Shown piece by piece: positions 18,817 to 28,933 of a stretch of DNA of 64,000 nucleotides. The position numbers were made by a program, and so were the translations under genes. The notes beneath the pieces are model-generated. The model did no database searches. It was not told the DNA's origin and was given only the letters and a program-made list of their open reading frames with translations. The number at the start of each line of letters is the position of its first letter. Within the stretch, counting starts at the first letter, position 1. The DNA comes from an uncultured Burkholderiales bacterium (GTDB lineage: Bacteria > Pseudomonadota > Gammaproteobacteria > Burkholderiales > Burkholderiaceae_C): NCBI GenBank assembly GCA_937891665.1, contig CALAGS010000139.1:23807-87806 (forward strand), written 5' to 3'.

Positions 18817-19872
18817 ATGCAATTGGCCCTGCCTCAGCTTCAAGCACATCTGCAAAAAGGCTTGCGAAGTCTTTATACCTTGCACGGTGATGAAGCTTTG
18901 TTGGTGCAAGAAGCGGCAGATGCCATTCGCGCAGCAGCGCGACAACAGGGCTATACCGAACGCAGCGTGCATGTGGTGTCGGGCGCTCACTTTGATTGGA
19001 GCGAAGTTCTGGCAGCGGGTGGCTCCATGAGTCTTTTTGCCGAGCGACAAATTCTAGAAATTCGCGTGCCGACAGGGAAGCCCGGCAAAGAGGGCAGCCC
19101 CATGATTCAGCAACTGGCTCAGAGCGCAGAAGGCAACGACAGCACCTTGACGCTGTTTATTTTGCCGCGCTTAGACAGCGCCACCAAAAAGGGTGCATGG
19201 TTTGGAGCCTTGGAACAATTTGGGGTTTCTTTGCAAATTGACTCTTTAGAAAGAGCCCAATTGCCGCAGTGGATTGCACAGCGATTGAAGTTGCAAAATC
19301 AAAGCGTTGCATCTGGACAAGATGGCCAAAACTGTTTGCAATTTTTCGCAGATCGCGTGGAAGGCAATTTGCTGGCGGCCCACCAAGAGATTCAAAAACT
19401 GAGTTTGTTGTACCCCGCCGGTGAACTGACACATGCGCAAGTTGAAAGTGCTGTCATGAATGTGGCGCGCTACGATGTTTTTAAATTGTCGGAAGCGGTG
19501 TTGGCGGGCCAAGTAGCCCGCGTGCAACGCATGCTAGATGGTTTGCAAGCTGAGGGTGAGGCGGCTGTTTTAGTGCACTACACACTGGCAGAAGACATTC
19601 GCGCTTTGAAACGGGTCAAGGATGCCATGGCAGAAGGGCGACCCTTGCCTATGGCTTTGCGCGAGCAACGAATTTGGGGTGTGCGTGAAAAACTCTTTGA
19701 GCGCGTGCTGCCTAAATTGTCAACGGCTCGCTTGGCGCAGTTGCTGAAAAACGCCCATCAAGTGGACGGCATTGTGAAAGGCTTGAAAGTCGCCGATTGG
19801 CCCGCCGACCCCTGGCAGGCCTTGCAGCGATTGGCTTTGAGAGTTTCTAGCGCTTGTGCGTTCAAAGCTTAG
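18817..19872 (+). CDS. holA: DNA polymerase III delta subunit
   Basis: 351 residues, usual length. It begins LPQLQAHLQKGLRSLYTLHGDEALLVQEA, typical of the HolA AAA+-like fold that lacks a working Walker A. C-terminal helices of the clamp-loader collar follow. It opens the beta clamp as part of the clamp loader. It sits downstream of lptE with a short gap and 113 bp before proA. Confidence 0.92.
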   Translation: MQLALPQLQAHLQKGLRSLYTLHGDEALLVQEAADAIRAAARQQGYTERSVHVVSGAHFDWSEVLAAGGSMSLFAERQILEIRVPTGKPGKEGSPMIQQLAQSAEGNDSTLTLFILPRLDSATKKGAWFGALEQFGVSLQIDSLERAQLPQWIAQRLKLQNQSVASGQDGQNCLQFFADRVEGNLLAAHQEIQKLSLLYPAGELTHAQVESAVMNVARYDVFKLSEAVLAGQVARVQRMLDGLQAEGEAAVLVHYTLAEDIRALKRVKDAMAEGRPLPMALREQRIWGVREKLFERVLPKLSTARLAQLLKNAHQVDGIVKGLKVADWPADPWQALQRLALRVSSACAFKA

Positions 19873-19985
19873 GCCAGCCTAGGCAACTCAGCTCAAAAGA
19901 GTCCGAGGACTGTTTGGGACTGCCTGAAGTTGAGAAATGAGAAGGCCAATTCCCCGTTTGAGCCTAAGAGTGCGAAAATAGCGCC

Positions 19986-21275
19986 ATGAACGCAAATTCG
20001 CAAACAACTTTGCAGACCCCCATGCAAATTTTGGGGCAGCAGGCCAAAGTGGCCTCAGCCGCTATGGCCAAGGCATCGACTGCCACCAAAAACAGTGCTT
20101 TGAAACGCCTTGCTGCTTTGCTGCGCGAAAACACCGAAGCACTCCAAATCGACAACGCCAAAGACTTGGCGCGGGCTCAGGCTGCAGGCCTGGCCGCGCC
20201 CATGGTCGACCGCTTGCGTCTCACGCCCCAAATACTGGCCACCTGTGCTGAAGGTTGTGAACAATTGGCGGCTATGCCCGATGTCATTGGTGAAATCTTG
20301 GGTATGAAACAACAACCCAGCGGCATCCGCGTGGGTCAAATGCGCGTTCCGTTAGGGGTGTTTGGCATGATTTTCGAAAGCCGACCCAATGTCACCATTG
20401 AAGCGGCCAGCTTGTCGATCAAAAGTGGCAACGCCTGCATTTTGCGGGGTGGCTCGGAAGCCATCGACTCCAACAAGGCCTTGGCATTGTTGGTTCAACA
20501 AGCCTTGCAACAGTCGGGTTTGCCTGAGCACGCCGTGCAGTTGGTGCAAACCACCGACCGCGAGGCGGTGGGCCAACTCATTGCCATGCCCGAGTATGTC
20601 GATGTCATCATCCCGCGCGGTGGCAAGGGCCTCATTGAGCGCATCAGCCGCGAGGCCAAAGTGCCTGTCATCAAACACTTAGATGGCAACTGCCACACCT
20701 ACGTTGACGACCCCTGTGATGTGGCCATGGCCGTGAAAGTCGCGGACAACGCAAAAACTCAAAAATACAGCCCCTGCAATGCCAGCGAAGGCTTGTTGGT
20801 GGCGCAGGGCGTGGCCGCAGAATTTTTGCCACTCATTGGCAAGATTTACGCAGAAAAAGGCGTTGAAATGCGTTGCTGCCCCAAGGCCAAAGTTATTTTG
20901 TCGCAGGTGGCCGGTGCCCAGTTACTGGATGCCACCGAGCAAGATTGGTTTGAAGAATATTTGGCACCCATCATCAGCATCAAAGTGGTGGCGGGCTTGG
21001 ACCAAGCCATTGCCCACATCAACCATTACTCAAGCCATCACACCGATGCCATTCTCACGCGCAACCACATGCATGCACAACGCTTCTTGCGCGAGGTCGA
21101 TTCGGCCAGCGTGATGGTCAATGCCAGTACCCGATTTGCAGATGGTTTTGAATTTGGTTTGGGTGCAGAAATTGGCATATCGACCGATAAGTTTCATGCC
21201 CGTGGTCCCGTCGGTATTGAAGGACTCACTTCGCTCAAGTACGTGGTACTGGGTGACGGTGAAGTTAGAAGTTAA
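19986..21275 (+). CDS. proA: Glutamate-5-semialdehyde dehydrogenase
   Basis: 429 residues. It is an aldehyde-dehydrogenase-like fold with the catalytic Cys in [13 protein letters not shown] and the ProA pattern [24 protein letters not shown]. It reduces gamma-glutamyl phosphate to glutamate semialdehyde in proline synthesis. It ends 16 bp before gshA, whose product also uses glutamate, so the two are likely co-transcribed. proB is not in the window. Confidence 0.96.
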   Translation: MNANSQTTLQTPMQILGQQAKVASAAMAKASTATKNSALKRLAALLRENTEALQIDNAKDLARAQAAGLAAPMVDRLRLTPQILATCAEGCEQLAAMPDVIGEILGMKQQPSGIRVGQMRVPLGVFGMIFESRPNVTIEAASLSIKSGNACILRGGSEAIDSNKALALLVQQALQQSGLPEHAVQLVQTTDREAVGQLIAMPEYVDVIIPRGGKGLIERISREAKVPVIKHLDGNCHTYVDDPCDVAMAVKVADNAKTQKYSPCNASEGLLVAQGVAAEFLPLIGKIYAEKGVEMRCCPKAKVILSQVAGAQLLDATEQDWFEEYLAPIISIKVVAGLDQAIAHINHYSSHHTDAILTRNHMHAQRFLREVDSASVMVNASTRFADGFEFGLGAEIGISTDKFHARGPVGIEGLTSLKYVVLGDGEVRS

Positions 21276-21291
21276 AAAGTAAAAGGCTCCT

Positions 21292-22587
21292 ATGGTTCCG
21301 CATTTAGTCACCGCCTTGAATGGCCCCATCAACGAACTTGAACAACGGGTTCTTGATTCCATGCCCGCCATCGAACGCTGGTTCAGACTGGAGTGGATGG
21401 AGCACACGCCCCCCATTTACACCTCGGTGGACATTCGCAATGCGGGTTTCAAGTTGGCCCCCGTTGACACCAATTTGTTTCCTGGTGGCTGGAACAATTT
21501 GTCCACAGAGATGTTGCCATTGGCGGTGCAAGCGGCACAAGCGGCCATTGAAAAAATTTGTCCCGAAGCCAAGAACCTGCTCATCATTCCTGAGAACCAC
21601 ACACGCAACACCTTTTATTTGAGCAATGTGGTTCAGTTGCAGCGCATCTTTCACATGGCGGGTCTCAATGTGCGCATTGGCTCGATCAATCCAGAAATCA
21701 AAGAAGCCACACTCATTGAATTACCGGGAGGCGAGCAAGTCACCTTAGAGCCTGTCATTCGCACCAAGCACCGGCTCGGTTTGAAAGACTTTGACCCCTG
21801 CACCATTTTGCTGAACAACGATTTGTCGGCTGGCGCGCCTGGTATTTTGGAAGAGTTGCATGAGCAGCACTTGTTGCCGCCTTTGCACGCGGGTTGGAGT
21901 GTGCGCCGAAAAACCGTGCATTTCCAAAGCTACGAAGAAGTGGCCAAACGTTTTGGCAAGTTGTTAGGCATTGACCCCTGGCTCATCAACCCCATGTTCA
22001 GCCAATGCGGCGATGTTAATTTTGCAGAGGGTTTGGGCATTGAAGCACTGCGCAGCAATGTCGATGGGCTCTTGACCAAAATCAAGCGCAAGTACAAAGA
22101 GTACGGCATCAACGAAAAGCCGTTTGTGGTTGTCAAAGCCGACAACGGCACCTACGGCATGGGCATCATGACGGTGCGCGATGTGTCCGACCTTGATCAA
22201 CTGAACCGCAAAACACGCAACAAAATGAGCGTGATCAAAGACGGCCAAGTGGTCAGCGACGTCATCATTCAAGAGGGTGTCCTCACCAATGAACGCATGA
22301 ACGACGCGGTAGCCGAACCCGTGGTTTACATGATGGACCGTTATGTGGTGGGCGGGTTCTACCGAGTGCACGCAGAGCGCGGTGTCGACGAAAACTTGAA
22401 TGCCCCTGGCGCTAGTTTTGTACCTTTGGCGTTTGCCGAAACACCGCACCTGCCGCAGCCTGGCATGAAGCCTGGGGCCAGCGTGCCCAACCGCTTCTAC
22501 ATGTACGGCGTGATTGGCCGTTTGGCCATGCTGGCGGCCAGTTACGAGCTGGAATCGACCGACCCTGAAGCTGAGGTTTACGACTAA
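21292..22587 (+). CDS. gshA: Glutamate-cysteine ligase, Acidithiobacillus-type family
   Basis: 431 residues. The sequence matches the GshA family first named from Acidithiobacillus ferrooxidans, not the E. coli or plant types: conserved stretches are SVDIRNAGFKLAPVDTNLFP, IPENHTRNTFYL and VVKADNGTYGMGIMTVRD. It makes gamma-glutamylcysteine for glutathione. The C-terminal half is ATP-grasp-like. The start ATG at 21292 follows AAAAGG. gshB is not next to it; kup follows after about 150 bp. Confidence 0.88.
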   Translation: MVPHLVTALNGPINELEQRVLDSMPAIERWFRLEWMEHTPPIYTSVDIRNAGFKLAPVDTNLFPGGWNNLSTEMLPLAVQAAQAAIEKICPEAKNLLIIPENHTRNTFYLSNVVQLQRIFHMAGLNVRIGSINPEIKEATLIELPGGEQVTLEPVIRTKHRLGLKDFDPCTILLNNDLSAGAPGILEELHEQHLLPPLHAGWSVRRKTVHFQSYEEVAKRFGKLLGIDPWLINPMFSQCGDVNFAEGLGIEALRSNVDGLLTKIKRKYKEYGINEKPFVVVKADNGTYGMGIMTVRDVSDLDQLNRKTRNKMSVIKDGQVVSDVIIQEGVLTNERMNDAVAEPVVYMMDRYVVGGFYRVHAERGVDENLNAPGASFVPLAFAETPHLPQPGMKPGASVPNRFYMYGVIGRLAMLAASYELESTDPEAEVYD

Positions 22588-22739
22588 AGCATTCAGAAGG
22601 TGGTGCCAGTTGCTGCAGTGCAACATTTCCAGGCAGTGCTCTCGTTTAGACGCCAGTCTCCATGGTCAAGATCTGAAAAGAGGCGCAGAATCGCCTTCAT
22701 TCTGAACAAGAGCCTAACCGCGTGCTGGGCCAATTTTGT

Positions 22740-24608
22740 GTGTCTTCAAGCAAAACCTCTTTAACCGCCCTGACCGTCGGTGCTATCGGCGTGGTCTATG
22801 GCGACATTGGTACCAGTGTGTTGTATGCCATGAAAGAGGTCTTCGGATCTGGGCATGTAGAGTTCACAACTCAAAACATTTACGGCATTTTGTCCATTTT
22901 CTTTTGGACGCTCACCACCATCATTTCGCTGAAGTATGTCAGCCTTGTGCTTCGGGCCGACAACCACGGCGAGGGCGGTTTGGTGGCCATGTTGGCACTG
23001 GCCTCTCAGTCCGTCAAAGACCAACCTCGTTTGCGCAAAGTTTTGCTGATGCTGGGTATTTTCGGCACGTGTTTGTTTTATGGCGATGGTGTGATCACAC
23101 CGGCCATTTCAGTGCTTTCCGCGGTCGAGGGTTTGGAGATCATTTCTCCCAACTTTAAAAAGGCCGTCATTCCCCTCACCTTGTTGATTTTGTTTGCCTT
23201 GTTTGCGGTACAAAAGCGAGGCACAGCAGGCATTGGCAAATTCTTCGGCCCTATTACGCTGGTTTGGTTTGGAGCCATTGCCATTTTGGGTGTTTATCAC
23301 ATCTCGGCTCACCCAGAAATTTTGTGGGCCATCAGCCCGCACTATGCGGTGATGTTCATATGGGAGAACCCGGGCACCACCTTCATCATTTTGGGAGCCG
23401 TGGTCTTGTGTGTGACCGGCGGCGAGGCGCTCTATGCTGACATGGGTCACTTCGGTAAGCAGCCCATCCGATTGGCTTGGTTCACCACTGTCATGCCTGC
23501 CTTGACTTTGAATTATTTTGGCCAGGGTGCGTTGTTGTTGTCCAACCCCGAGGCCGTCAAAAATCCTTTTTACATGATGGCCCCTGATTGGGCCTTGATT
23601 CCATTGGTGTGTCTTGCCACCATGGCCACGGTCATTGCTTCTCAAGCCTTGATCACGGGCGCGTTCAGTGTCACCAAGCAAGTGATTCAGTTGGGTTATT
23701 TGCCCCGCTTGCAAGTGCTTCACACCAGCGTGAAGGAACTGGGTCAAATCTACATCCCCTTGGTGAATTGGGGTTTGTTTGTTCTGATTGTGCTGGCCGT
23801 AGCTTTGTTCAAATCTTCGAGCAATTTGGCTGCAGCTTACGGCATTGCGGTTTGTACCGACATGTTGATCACCACCATTCTGACCTTCTTTGTGATTCGC
23901 TACAGCTGGAAATTACCGCTGTCACTTTGCATTGGCGCAACCGGATTTTTCTTTGTGGTGGACTTTGCATTTTGGGCCTCTAACCTCATGAAGCTTTTTG
24001 AAGGTGGCTGGTTCCCATTGGTCATTGCCAGCGGCATCTTCTTGCTGATGGTCACTTGGAGTGATGGTCGTCGTTTGTTGAATGAGTCGAGGAAGGCTGA
24101 CGGATTCAGCTTGGTCGATTTTTTAGACGCTATTTTTGTAGCACCACCTGCCCGCGTGGAGGGCACGGCTGTATTTTTGACTGCCGAAATTGGCAGTGTG
24201 CCCAACGCCTTGTTGCACAACCTCAAGCACAACAAAGTGTTGCACCGACAAAACTTGTTTGTCACGGTTCAAAACCACGAAGTACCCTGGATCGGATTGA
24301 ACAAGCGAATAGAAATTGAGCCTTTGCACCACGACTGCTGGCAAGTGATCGTCAACTATGGCTTTAAAAATGATCCCGATTTGCCGAAGGCCTTGGAACA
24401 GTTAAAAGTTCATGGTGCTGACCTTGATCCTATGAGCACCAGTTATTTCTTGTCACGTGACATTGTCATTCCAACCATCGGCGGCGGCATGGCCACATGG
24501 CGTGAGAAGCTGTTTGCACAGATGCACTTGAACGCCAGTGCCGCAGCTGAATTTTTGAAACTGCCGAATAACTCGGTGGTGGAGTTGGGCTCGAAGATTG
24601 AAATTTGA
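22740..24608 (+). CDS. kup: Low-affinity potassium uptake protein Kup
   Basis: I start at the GTG at 22740 ([26 protein letters not shown]), giving 622 residues, the same length as E. coli Kup; the track's GTG at 22722 adds six residues. There are about twelve membrane helices, and the Kup signature [19 protein letters not shown] is present. A hydrophilic C-terminal domain follows (from about 460). It imports K+ with protons. EIIA(Ntr), encoded at 10.9 kb, is a known regulator of K+ uptake in other proteobacteria; a link here is inference. Confidence 0.93.
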   Translation: MSSSKTSLTALTVGAIGVVYGDIGTSVLYAMKEVFGSGHVEFTTQNIYGILSIFFWTLTTIISLKYVSLVLRADNHGEGGLVAMLALASQSVKDQPRLRKVLLMLGIFGTCLFYGDGVITPAISVLSAVEGLEIISPNFKKAVIPLTLLILFALFAVQKRGTAGIGKFFGPITLVWFGAIAILGVYHISAHPEILWAISPHYAVMFIWENPGTTFIILGAVVLCVTGGEALYADMGHFGKQPIRLAWFTTVMPALTLNYFGQGALLLSNPEAVKNPFYMMAPDWALIPLVCLATMATVIASQALITGAFSVTKQVIQLGYLPRLQVLHTSVKELGQIYIPLVNWGLFVLIVLAVALFKSSSNLAAAYGIAVCTDMLITTILTFFVIRYSWKLPLSLCIGATGFFFVVDFAFWASNLMKLFEGGWFPLVIASGIFLLMVTWSDGRRLLNESRKADGFSLVDFLDAIFVAPPARVEGTAVFLTAEIGSVPNALLHNLKHNKVLHRQNLFVTVQNHEVPWIGLNKRIEIEPLHHDCWQVIVNYGFKNDPDLPKALEQLKVHGADLDPMSTSYFLSRDIVIPTIGGGMATWREKLFAQMHLNASAAAEFLKLPNNSVVELGSKIEI

Positions 24609-24663
24609 AGGCGTAAGCCTTCCAATTTTTAGCTTCTCTACCAAATCCTCAATCTGCCGCCGA

Positions 24664-25506
24664 TCAGTTTCCGCTCATTGCTTCGCCCATTTGAAGTGGC
24701 CGCGTGCTGAGCCAATCGCCTGGGAACTGAAGGCTGTTTTCTGGAAACAGCATCACCACGGTCGAGCCCAATAAAAACCGGCCCATCTCATCGCCTTTTT
24801 GCAAGCGCACGTCTTGAGAGTCATATCGCCATTCACGCACGGTACCAGGGCGAGGCGGATTCACCTGACCATGCCACACCGTGGCCATGCTGCCCACAAT
24901 GGTGGCGCCAACCAGCACCAAAACCATGGGGCCTTGTTCGGTTTCAAATTCGCACACCACGCGTTCGTTGCGCGCAAACAAGCCTGGTACACCACGTGCC
25001 GTAGTGGGGTTCACAGAAAACAAATCACCTGGCACATGAATCATGCGCAACAACTTACCCGCAATGGGCATGTGAATGCGGTGGTAATCCCGCGGGCTTA
25101 AATACAGCGTTGCAAATTGACCATTTTGAAATTGAGCGGCCAGTGCGGCATCGCCGCCCACCAAGGCCTGTGTGCTGTACTGATGGCCTTTGGCTTGAAA
25201 GATTTGGTCGCGTTCAATGGCGCCGCATTGGCTGATGGCGCCGTCAACGGGGCAAACCCATGTGCTGTTGGACATGGGACGTGCGCCGTCTTTTAAAGGG
25301 CGTGTGAAAAATTCATTGAAGCTTTTGTAGTGCGCAGGGTCGGCGTGGGCCGCTTCAGACATGTTGACGTTGTAGCGTTTGACAAAACGCTTGATGACCC
25401 AGGTGGTGAATGCGCCCCACTCAGCACTGGCCACAAGGCCTGCCAAGCGGGTCATGGCCAGCTTGGGCATCAGGTATTGCGGTACTACCGCCAATTGATC
25501 GGACAC
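24664..25506 (-). CDS. psd: Phosphatidylserine decarboxylase proenzyme
   Basis: 280 residues starting at a GTG. The self-cleavage motif LGST is at about 246-249, so the mature enzyme gets its pyruvoyl group at Ser248 and a short alpha chain of about 33 residues. The catalytic His region YLSPRDYHRIHMPIAG and CPVDGAISQCG are intact. It makes phosphatidylethanolamine at the inner membrane. It is convergent with kup and stands alone. Confidence 0.94.
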   Translation of the reverse strand: MSDQLAVVPQYLMPKLAMTRLAGLVASAEWGAFTTWVIKRFVKRYNVNMSEAAHADPAHYKSFNEFFTRPLKDGARPMSNSTWVCPVDGAISQCGAIERDQIFQAKGHQYSTQALVGGDAALAAQFQNGQFATLYLSPRDYHRIHMPIAGKLLRMIHVPGDLFSVNPTTARGVPGLFARNERVVCEFETEQGPMVLVLVGATIVGSMATVWHGQVNPPRPGTVREWRYDSQDVRLQKGDEMGRFLLGSTVVMLFPENSLQFPGDWLSTRPLQMGEAMSGN

Positions 25507-25594
25507 TCGGACTCCCTAGATTCGCACGATGGCCTATTGTAGGAGGCTCTTTTGTCGATGAGTCCGGGTAGGCACTGACACGAATTGAAGCTCT

Positions 25595-26788
25595 TTAATG
25601 GGTCAATGCGTTTTCAGCACGCCAGCCATACAGCCACTCCAGTGCATCGTAGAAGCGCTCGGGCGTGCGGCCTTCCCACAGTTGATTGCGCACCAAGCGC
25701 TCAACACCTTTGGCGTGATAAAGGCGACCCATTTCACGGGCCGACAGCACCACCCGTGCCGTGCGAGGAATGCGGCTTTTCTCATACAACTGAAAAGTTT
25801 TAAGCACATCACCTTGGCAATGCTTCATGGCTTGGCCCAAAGTGACAGCGTCTTCAATGGCCATGCACGCACCTTGCGCCATGTACTGCAGCATGCCGTG
25901 TGCGGCATCGCCCAACATGGTCACGCGGCCATCGCCCCATTTTTCGAGCGGGTTGCGATCTGCGGTGGCCCATCGGCGCCAAGTTTTGGGAAGGTGCAGC
26001 ATTTGCCTTGCGCGAGGGCAGATGCCATCAAAGTAACTCAGCACTTCTTCCTTGCTGCCATCGGTCACGCCCCATTCCTCTTCGTCTCGGCTGTGAAAAG
26101 TCACCACCAGGTTGTATTGCTGTCCGTCGCGCAGCGGGTAATGCACCAAATGGCAGTCGGGGCCCGCCCAAACCACGGGCGCATTGATTTGCAAATCGAG
26201 TGGCATTTCTGCCACAGGCACCACCGCACGGTAAACCACGTGGCCCGAAATACGGGGTGGATCGTTGAACATTTTTTCGCGAATCACAGAGCGAACGCCA
26301 TCTGCCGCCACCAAGGCATCGGCTTTGAAGATGCGGCCGTTTTGGTCAACGGCCGTCACGCCTTCGTTGTCTTGGGTCACGCTCACAACCTTGGTTGAGG
26401 TTTCCACATGAATCAAATCGGAGCCTTGCGTAGCTTCCAACATCGAGGTGTGGATGTCTGCACGGTGAATCACCGCGTAAGGGTTTTTGAAGCGATCGCG
26501 AAAAGCCTGACCCACTGGAAAGCTGCCAACTTCAGAGCCATCTACTGCATCCATCATGATGAGGCGTTCGGTAAACACAGCCCGCTTGCGCGCTTTTTCG
26601 CCCACACCTAAAGCATCCAGCGCAGCAAAGGCATTGGGCCCAAGTTGAACGCCCGCGCCAATTTCACCCAGTTGAGCCGCTTGTTCAAGAACAGTGACAT
26701 GAACACCTTGCTGGCTTAGGGCAACAGCTGCAGCCAAACCGCCAATGCCACCGCCCACAACGATGAACTTTTTGCCAGAGGTGGTCAT
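25595..26788 (-). CDS. 3-hydroxybenzoate 6-monooxygenase (FAD-dependent)
   Basis: 397 residues, class A flavin hydroxylase. The ADP-binding loop GGGIGGLAAAVAL is at about 12-24, the DG motif is LVAADGVRSVIREK, and the GD motif is MLGDAAHGMLQYMAQG. It resembles 3-hydroxybenzoate 6-hydroxylase and salicylate hydroxylase. The product of the adjacent gene cleaves gentisate, so a gentisate-forming reaction from 3-hydroxybenzoate with NADH and O2 is the best call; salicylate 5-hydroxylation is unlikely with this enzyme type. The start ATG overlaps the dioxygenase stop by 4 bp. Confidence 0.82.
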   Translation of the reverse strand: MTTSGKKFIVVGGGIGGLAAAVALSQQGVHVTVLEQAAQLGEIGAGVQLGPNAFAALDALGVGEKARKRAVFTERLIMMDAVDGSEVGSFPVGQAFRDRFKNPYAVIHRADIHTSMLEATQGSDLIHVETSTKVVSVTQDNEGVTAVDQNGRIFKADALVAADGVRSVIREKMFNDPPRISGHVVYRAVVPVAEMPLDLQINAPVVWAGPDCHLVHYPLRDGQQYNLVVTFHSRDEEEWGVTDGSKEEVLSYFDGICPRARQMLHLPKTWRRWATADRNPLEKWGDGRVTMLGDAAHGMLQYMAQGACMAIEDAVTLGQAMKHCQGDVLKTFQLYEKSRIPRTARVVLSAREMGRLYHAKGVERLVRNQLWEGRTPERFYDALEWLYGWRAENALTH

Positions 26789-27846
26789 GCAGAGAACTCC
26801 TGATAGAAGCCCAATGCACGCTGAGTGGGGGCATCGTCCACATGGAAAAGGTAAGCGTTGCCTTGGCTGGCGCGGTGCTTGATTTCAGCGTGTGTGGGAA
26901 TGGCCACCGTATCACCTTCTGACCATTTCAGGGTCACGCCATCAATTTCAGATTCGCCGTGGCCTTCAATCACATGCATGACGGAACTGGCCGAACGACG
27001 ACGTGGGCTGAAATCAAGGCCATCTCTTAAAAGCTGTGCAGAGAAGCCCAAGGTGGGCAAACAAGGCGCCCCTGTTTCTGGATTCACATAAGCCAGTTGC
27101 ACGGCATCGTCTTTGGCTGTGCCCTTGTCGAGTGCCAACAAGGCTTTGCGCACGTCCACCCATGGGTAGCGAATTTGCGGATAGGGCGCCCGCACCGATT
27201 GGCTCAATGAGCTGAAAGGCACCAGACCCGCACGTTGGTATTTGGTTTGCGATGCGTCCAAATCGGGGCTGGCATTTTGCGACGGACCTTCAATGGCGTA
27301 GGAGGCCTCCATGCCATAGACCATGGGCAAGTCCAGCGCATCCATCCAGACCACGGGGCCTTGACCTTCGTGGCCATGCTCGTGCCAAAGACCGGCAGGG
27401 GTCAGGATCAAGTCGCCTTTGTGCATCGGGCATTTCTCACCTTGCACGGTGGTGAAGCCGCCTTCGCCTTCCACCACAAAGCGCACGGCGCTGGGTGTGT
27501 GGCGATGGTTGGGTGCCACTTCGCCAGGCAAGATGAGCTGCATGCCCACGTAGATGTTCGGTGTGGCCACCAATTTCTCGATGCCATGGCCTGGGTTGCA
27601 CAACACCAAAACGCGGCGCTCTGCTTTTTCAATGGGCGTCAGCTCGCCGGCGCGCATGAGCTGGGGGCGCACATCTTTGTAATGCCAAACAAAAGGCTGA
27701 GTGGCTCGCGATGGCTTTCCGCGTGGCAAAAGACCCCGCAATTGCGGCCACAAAGGTGCGATCGACAGGGCGGTCATGTCGGCAATGTAGTCGGCTGGCA
27801 AATCTTCCAAACGGCCTAAGGAATCGGTCTGATGGGAGGGGTTCAA
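26785..27846 (-). CDS. Gentisate 1,2-dioxygenase
   Basis: 353 residues, a two-cupin protein. The N-terminal cupin holds the Fe(II) ligands in NHRHTPSAVRFVVEGEG, with WHEHGHEG further on. The C-terminal cupin keeps VMHVIEGHGESEIDG. It opens the gentisate ring to maleylpyruvate. The start is a TTG at 27846, supported by an AGGAGA ribosome-binding site about 6 bases upstream and by conserved residues before the first internal Met at 27777. It forms an operon with the hydroxylase. Maleylpyruvate isomerase and fumarylpyruvate hydrolase genes are not in this window. Confidence 0.9.
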   Translation of the reverse strand: MNPSHQTDSLGRLEDLPADYIADMTALSIAPLWPQLRGLLPRGKPSRATQPFVWHYKDVRPQLMRAGELTPIEKAERRVLVLCNPGHGIEKLVATPNIYVGMQLILPGEVAPNHRHTPSAVRFVVEGEGGFTTVQGEKCPMHKGDLILTPAGLWHEHGHEGQGPVVWMDALDLPMVYGMEASYAIEGPSQNASPDLDASQTKYQRAGLVPFSSLSQSVRAPYPQIRYPWVDVRKALLALDKGTAKDDAVQLAYVNPETGAPCLPTLGFSAQLLRDGLDFSPRRRSASSVMHVIEGHGESEIDGVTLKWSEGDTVAIPTHAEIKHRASQGNAYLFHVDDAPTQRALGFYQEFSA

Positions 27847-27875
27847 GGTCAGTCTCCTAGAAATTTTTCTTCGAT

Positions 27876-27895
27876 TTAATAAGTATACATATTAA
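27876..27895. promoter_or_regulatory. MarR-like palindromic operator before the gentisate operon
   Basis: TTAATAAGTATACATATTAA is an 18-of-20 palindrome centred on GTATAC, 30 bp upstream of the TTG start and beyond the ribosome-binding site. Its size and symmetry suit a MarR-family dimer, which commonly controls hydroxybenzoate genes. No regulator gene lies next to the operon in this window. Confidence 0.55.
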
Positions 27896-28003
27896 TTTAA
27901 AGCTGGCAAGTCTTCTGCAAGCACTTGGCTTTAGGCGGGATCAGGTCATCAAAACCTGTGTTGCGTCAGGAAGTCAAGGGTGCCTCCAAGGCACAATCAG
28001 GGG

Positions 28004-28933
28004 ATGACTTATTTATTGAATGTCCAAAATTTGGAGAAAAGTTTTGGCACCAACAAGGTGGTTGACGACTTGTCTTTCCAAATCTCGGCAGGCGAGTGCT
28101 TGGGGGTGATTGGCCCCAATGGGGCAGGCAAAACCACCACTTTGAGAATGTGCCTGGGTTTGACAACGCCCGATTCGGGCAGCATCACCTTCTTTGACAC
28201 ACTGTCGATGCCAGATGAGGCCATGGCCATCAAGGCACGTTTGGGCGTTGTTTCGCAAATGGACACCTTGGACCCTGACTTCACCGCTGAAGAAAATTTG
28301 TTGGTTTATGGCCGCTACTTCGGCATGAAAGACCGTGACATCAAAGCACGCATTGCCCAGCTCTTGGAGTTTGGTGCTTTGACCAGCAAGGCCAAAGCCA
28401 AGCCGGGTGAACTGTCGGGCGGCATGAAACGCCGCTTGAGTTTGTCACGCGCCCTGATCAACCAGCCGCAAATGTTGATGCTCGATGAGCCCACCACAGG
28501 CCTTGACCCGCAAGCCAGGCATTTGATGTGGGAGCGATTGCAGATGCTGATGCAAGAGGGCAAGTCGATCTTGTTGACCACCCACTTCATGGACGAAGCC
28601 GAGCGTTTGTGCGACCGCTTGTTGGTCATTGACCATGGTAAAAAAATTGCTGAAGGCAAGCCGCGCGATTTGATTGCGCAGCACTTAGAGCCCGATGTGG
28701 TGGAGCTGTATGGCCACGGGGCTTTGGATTTGGCGGCCGCAAACTCGCCCCTTAGGCCATATGCGGCACGTGTTGAGGTCAGTGGCGAAACCGTGTTTTT
28801 CTATACGGCCAAGGCAGAGCCTTTGCTGGTGGCATTGCAAGCTTGGCCTCACATTCGAAGTCTGCACCGCCCGGCCAATTTGGAGGATTTGTTTTTGAAA
28901 CTCACCGGTCGACAAATCAGGGAGAACGCATGA
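28004..28933 (+). CDS. ABC transporter ATP-binding protein, NodI/DrrA type
   Basis: About 309 residues from the ATG at 28004 (MTYLLNVQNLEKSFG); the track start adds eight residues. Walker A is GPNGAGKTT, the signature is LSGGMKRRLSL, and Walker B is MLMLDEPTTGLDPQ. The C-terminal domain is longer than in a minimal ATPase, as in NodI. It pairs with the permease whose ATG overlaps its stop (ATGA). Such pairs export lipids, polysaccharides or drugs; no nod genes are present, so the name NodI indicates family only. Confidence 0.88.
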   Translation: MTYLLNVQNLEKSFGTNKVVDDLSFQISAGECLGVIGPNGAGKTTTLRMCLGLTTPDSGSITFFDTLSMPDEAMAIKARLGVVSQMDTLDPDFTAEENLLVYGRYFGMKDRDIKARIAQLLEFGALTSKAKAKPGELSGGMKRRLSLSRALINQPQMLMLDEPTTGLDPQARHLMWERLQMLMQEGKSILLTTHFMDEAERLCDRLLVIDHGKKIAEGKPRDLIAQHLEPDVVELYGHGALDLAAANSPLRPYAARVEVSGETVFFYTAKAEPLLVALQAWPHIRSLHRPANLEDLFLKLTGRQIRENA

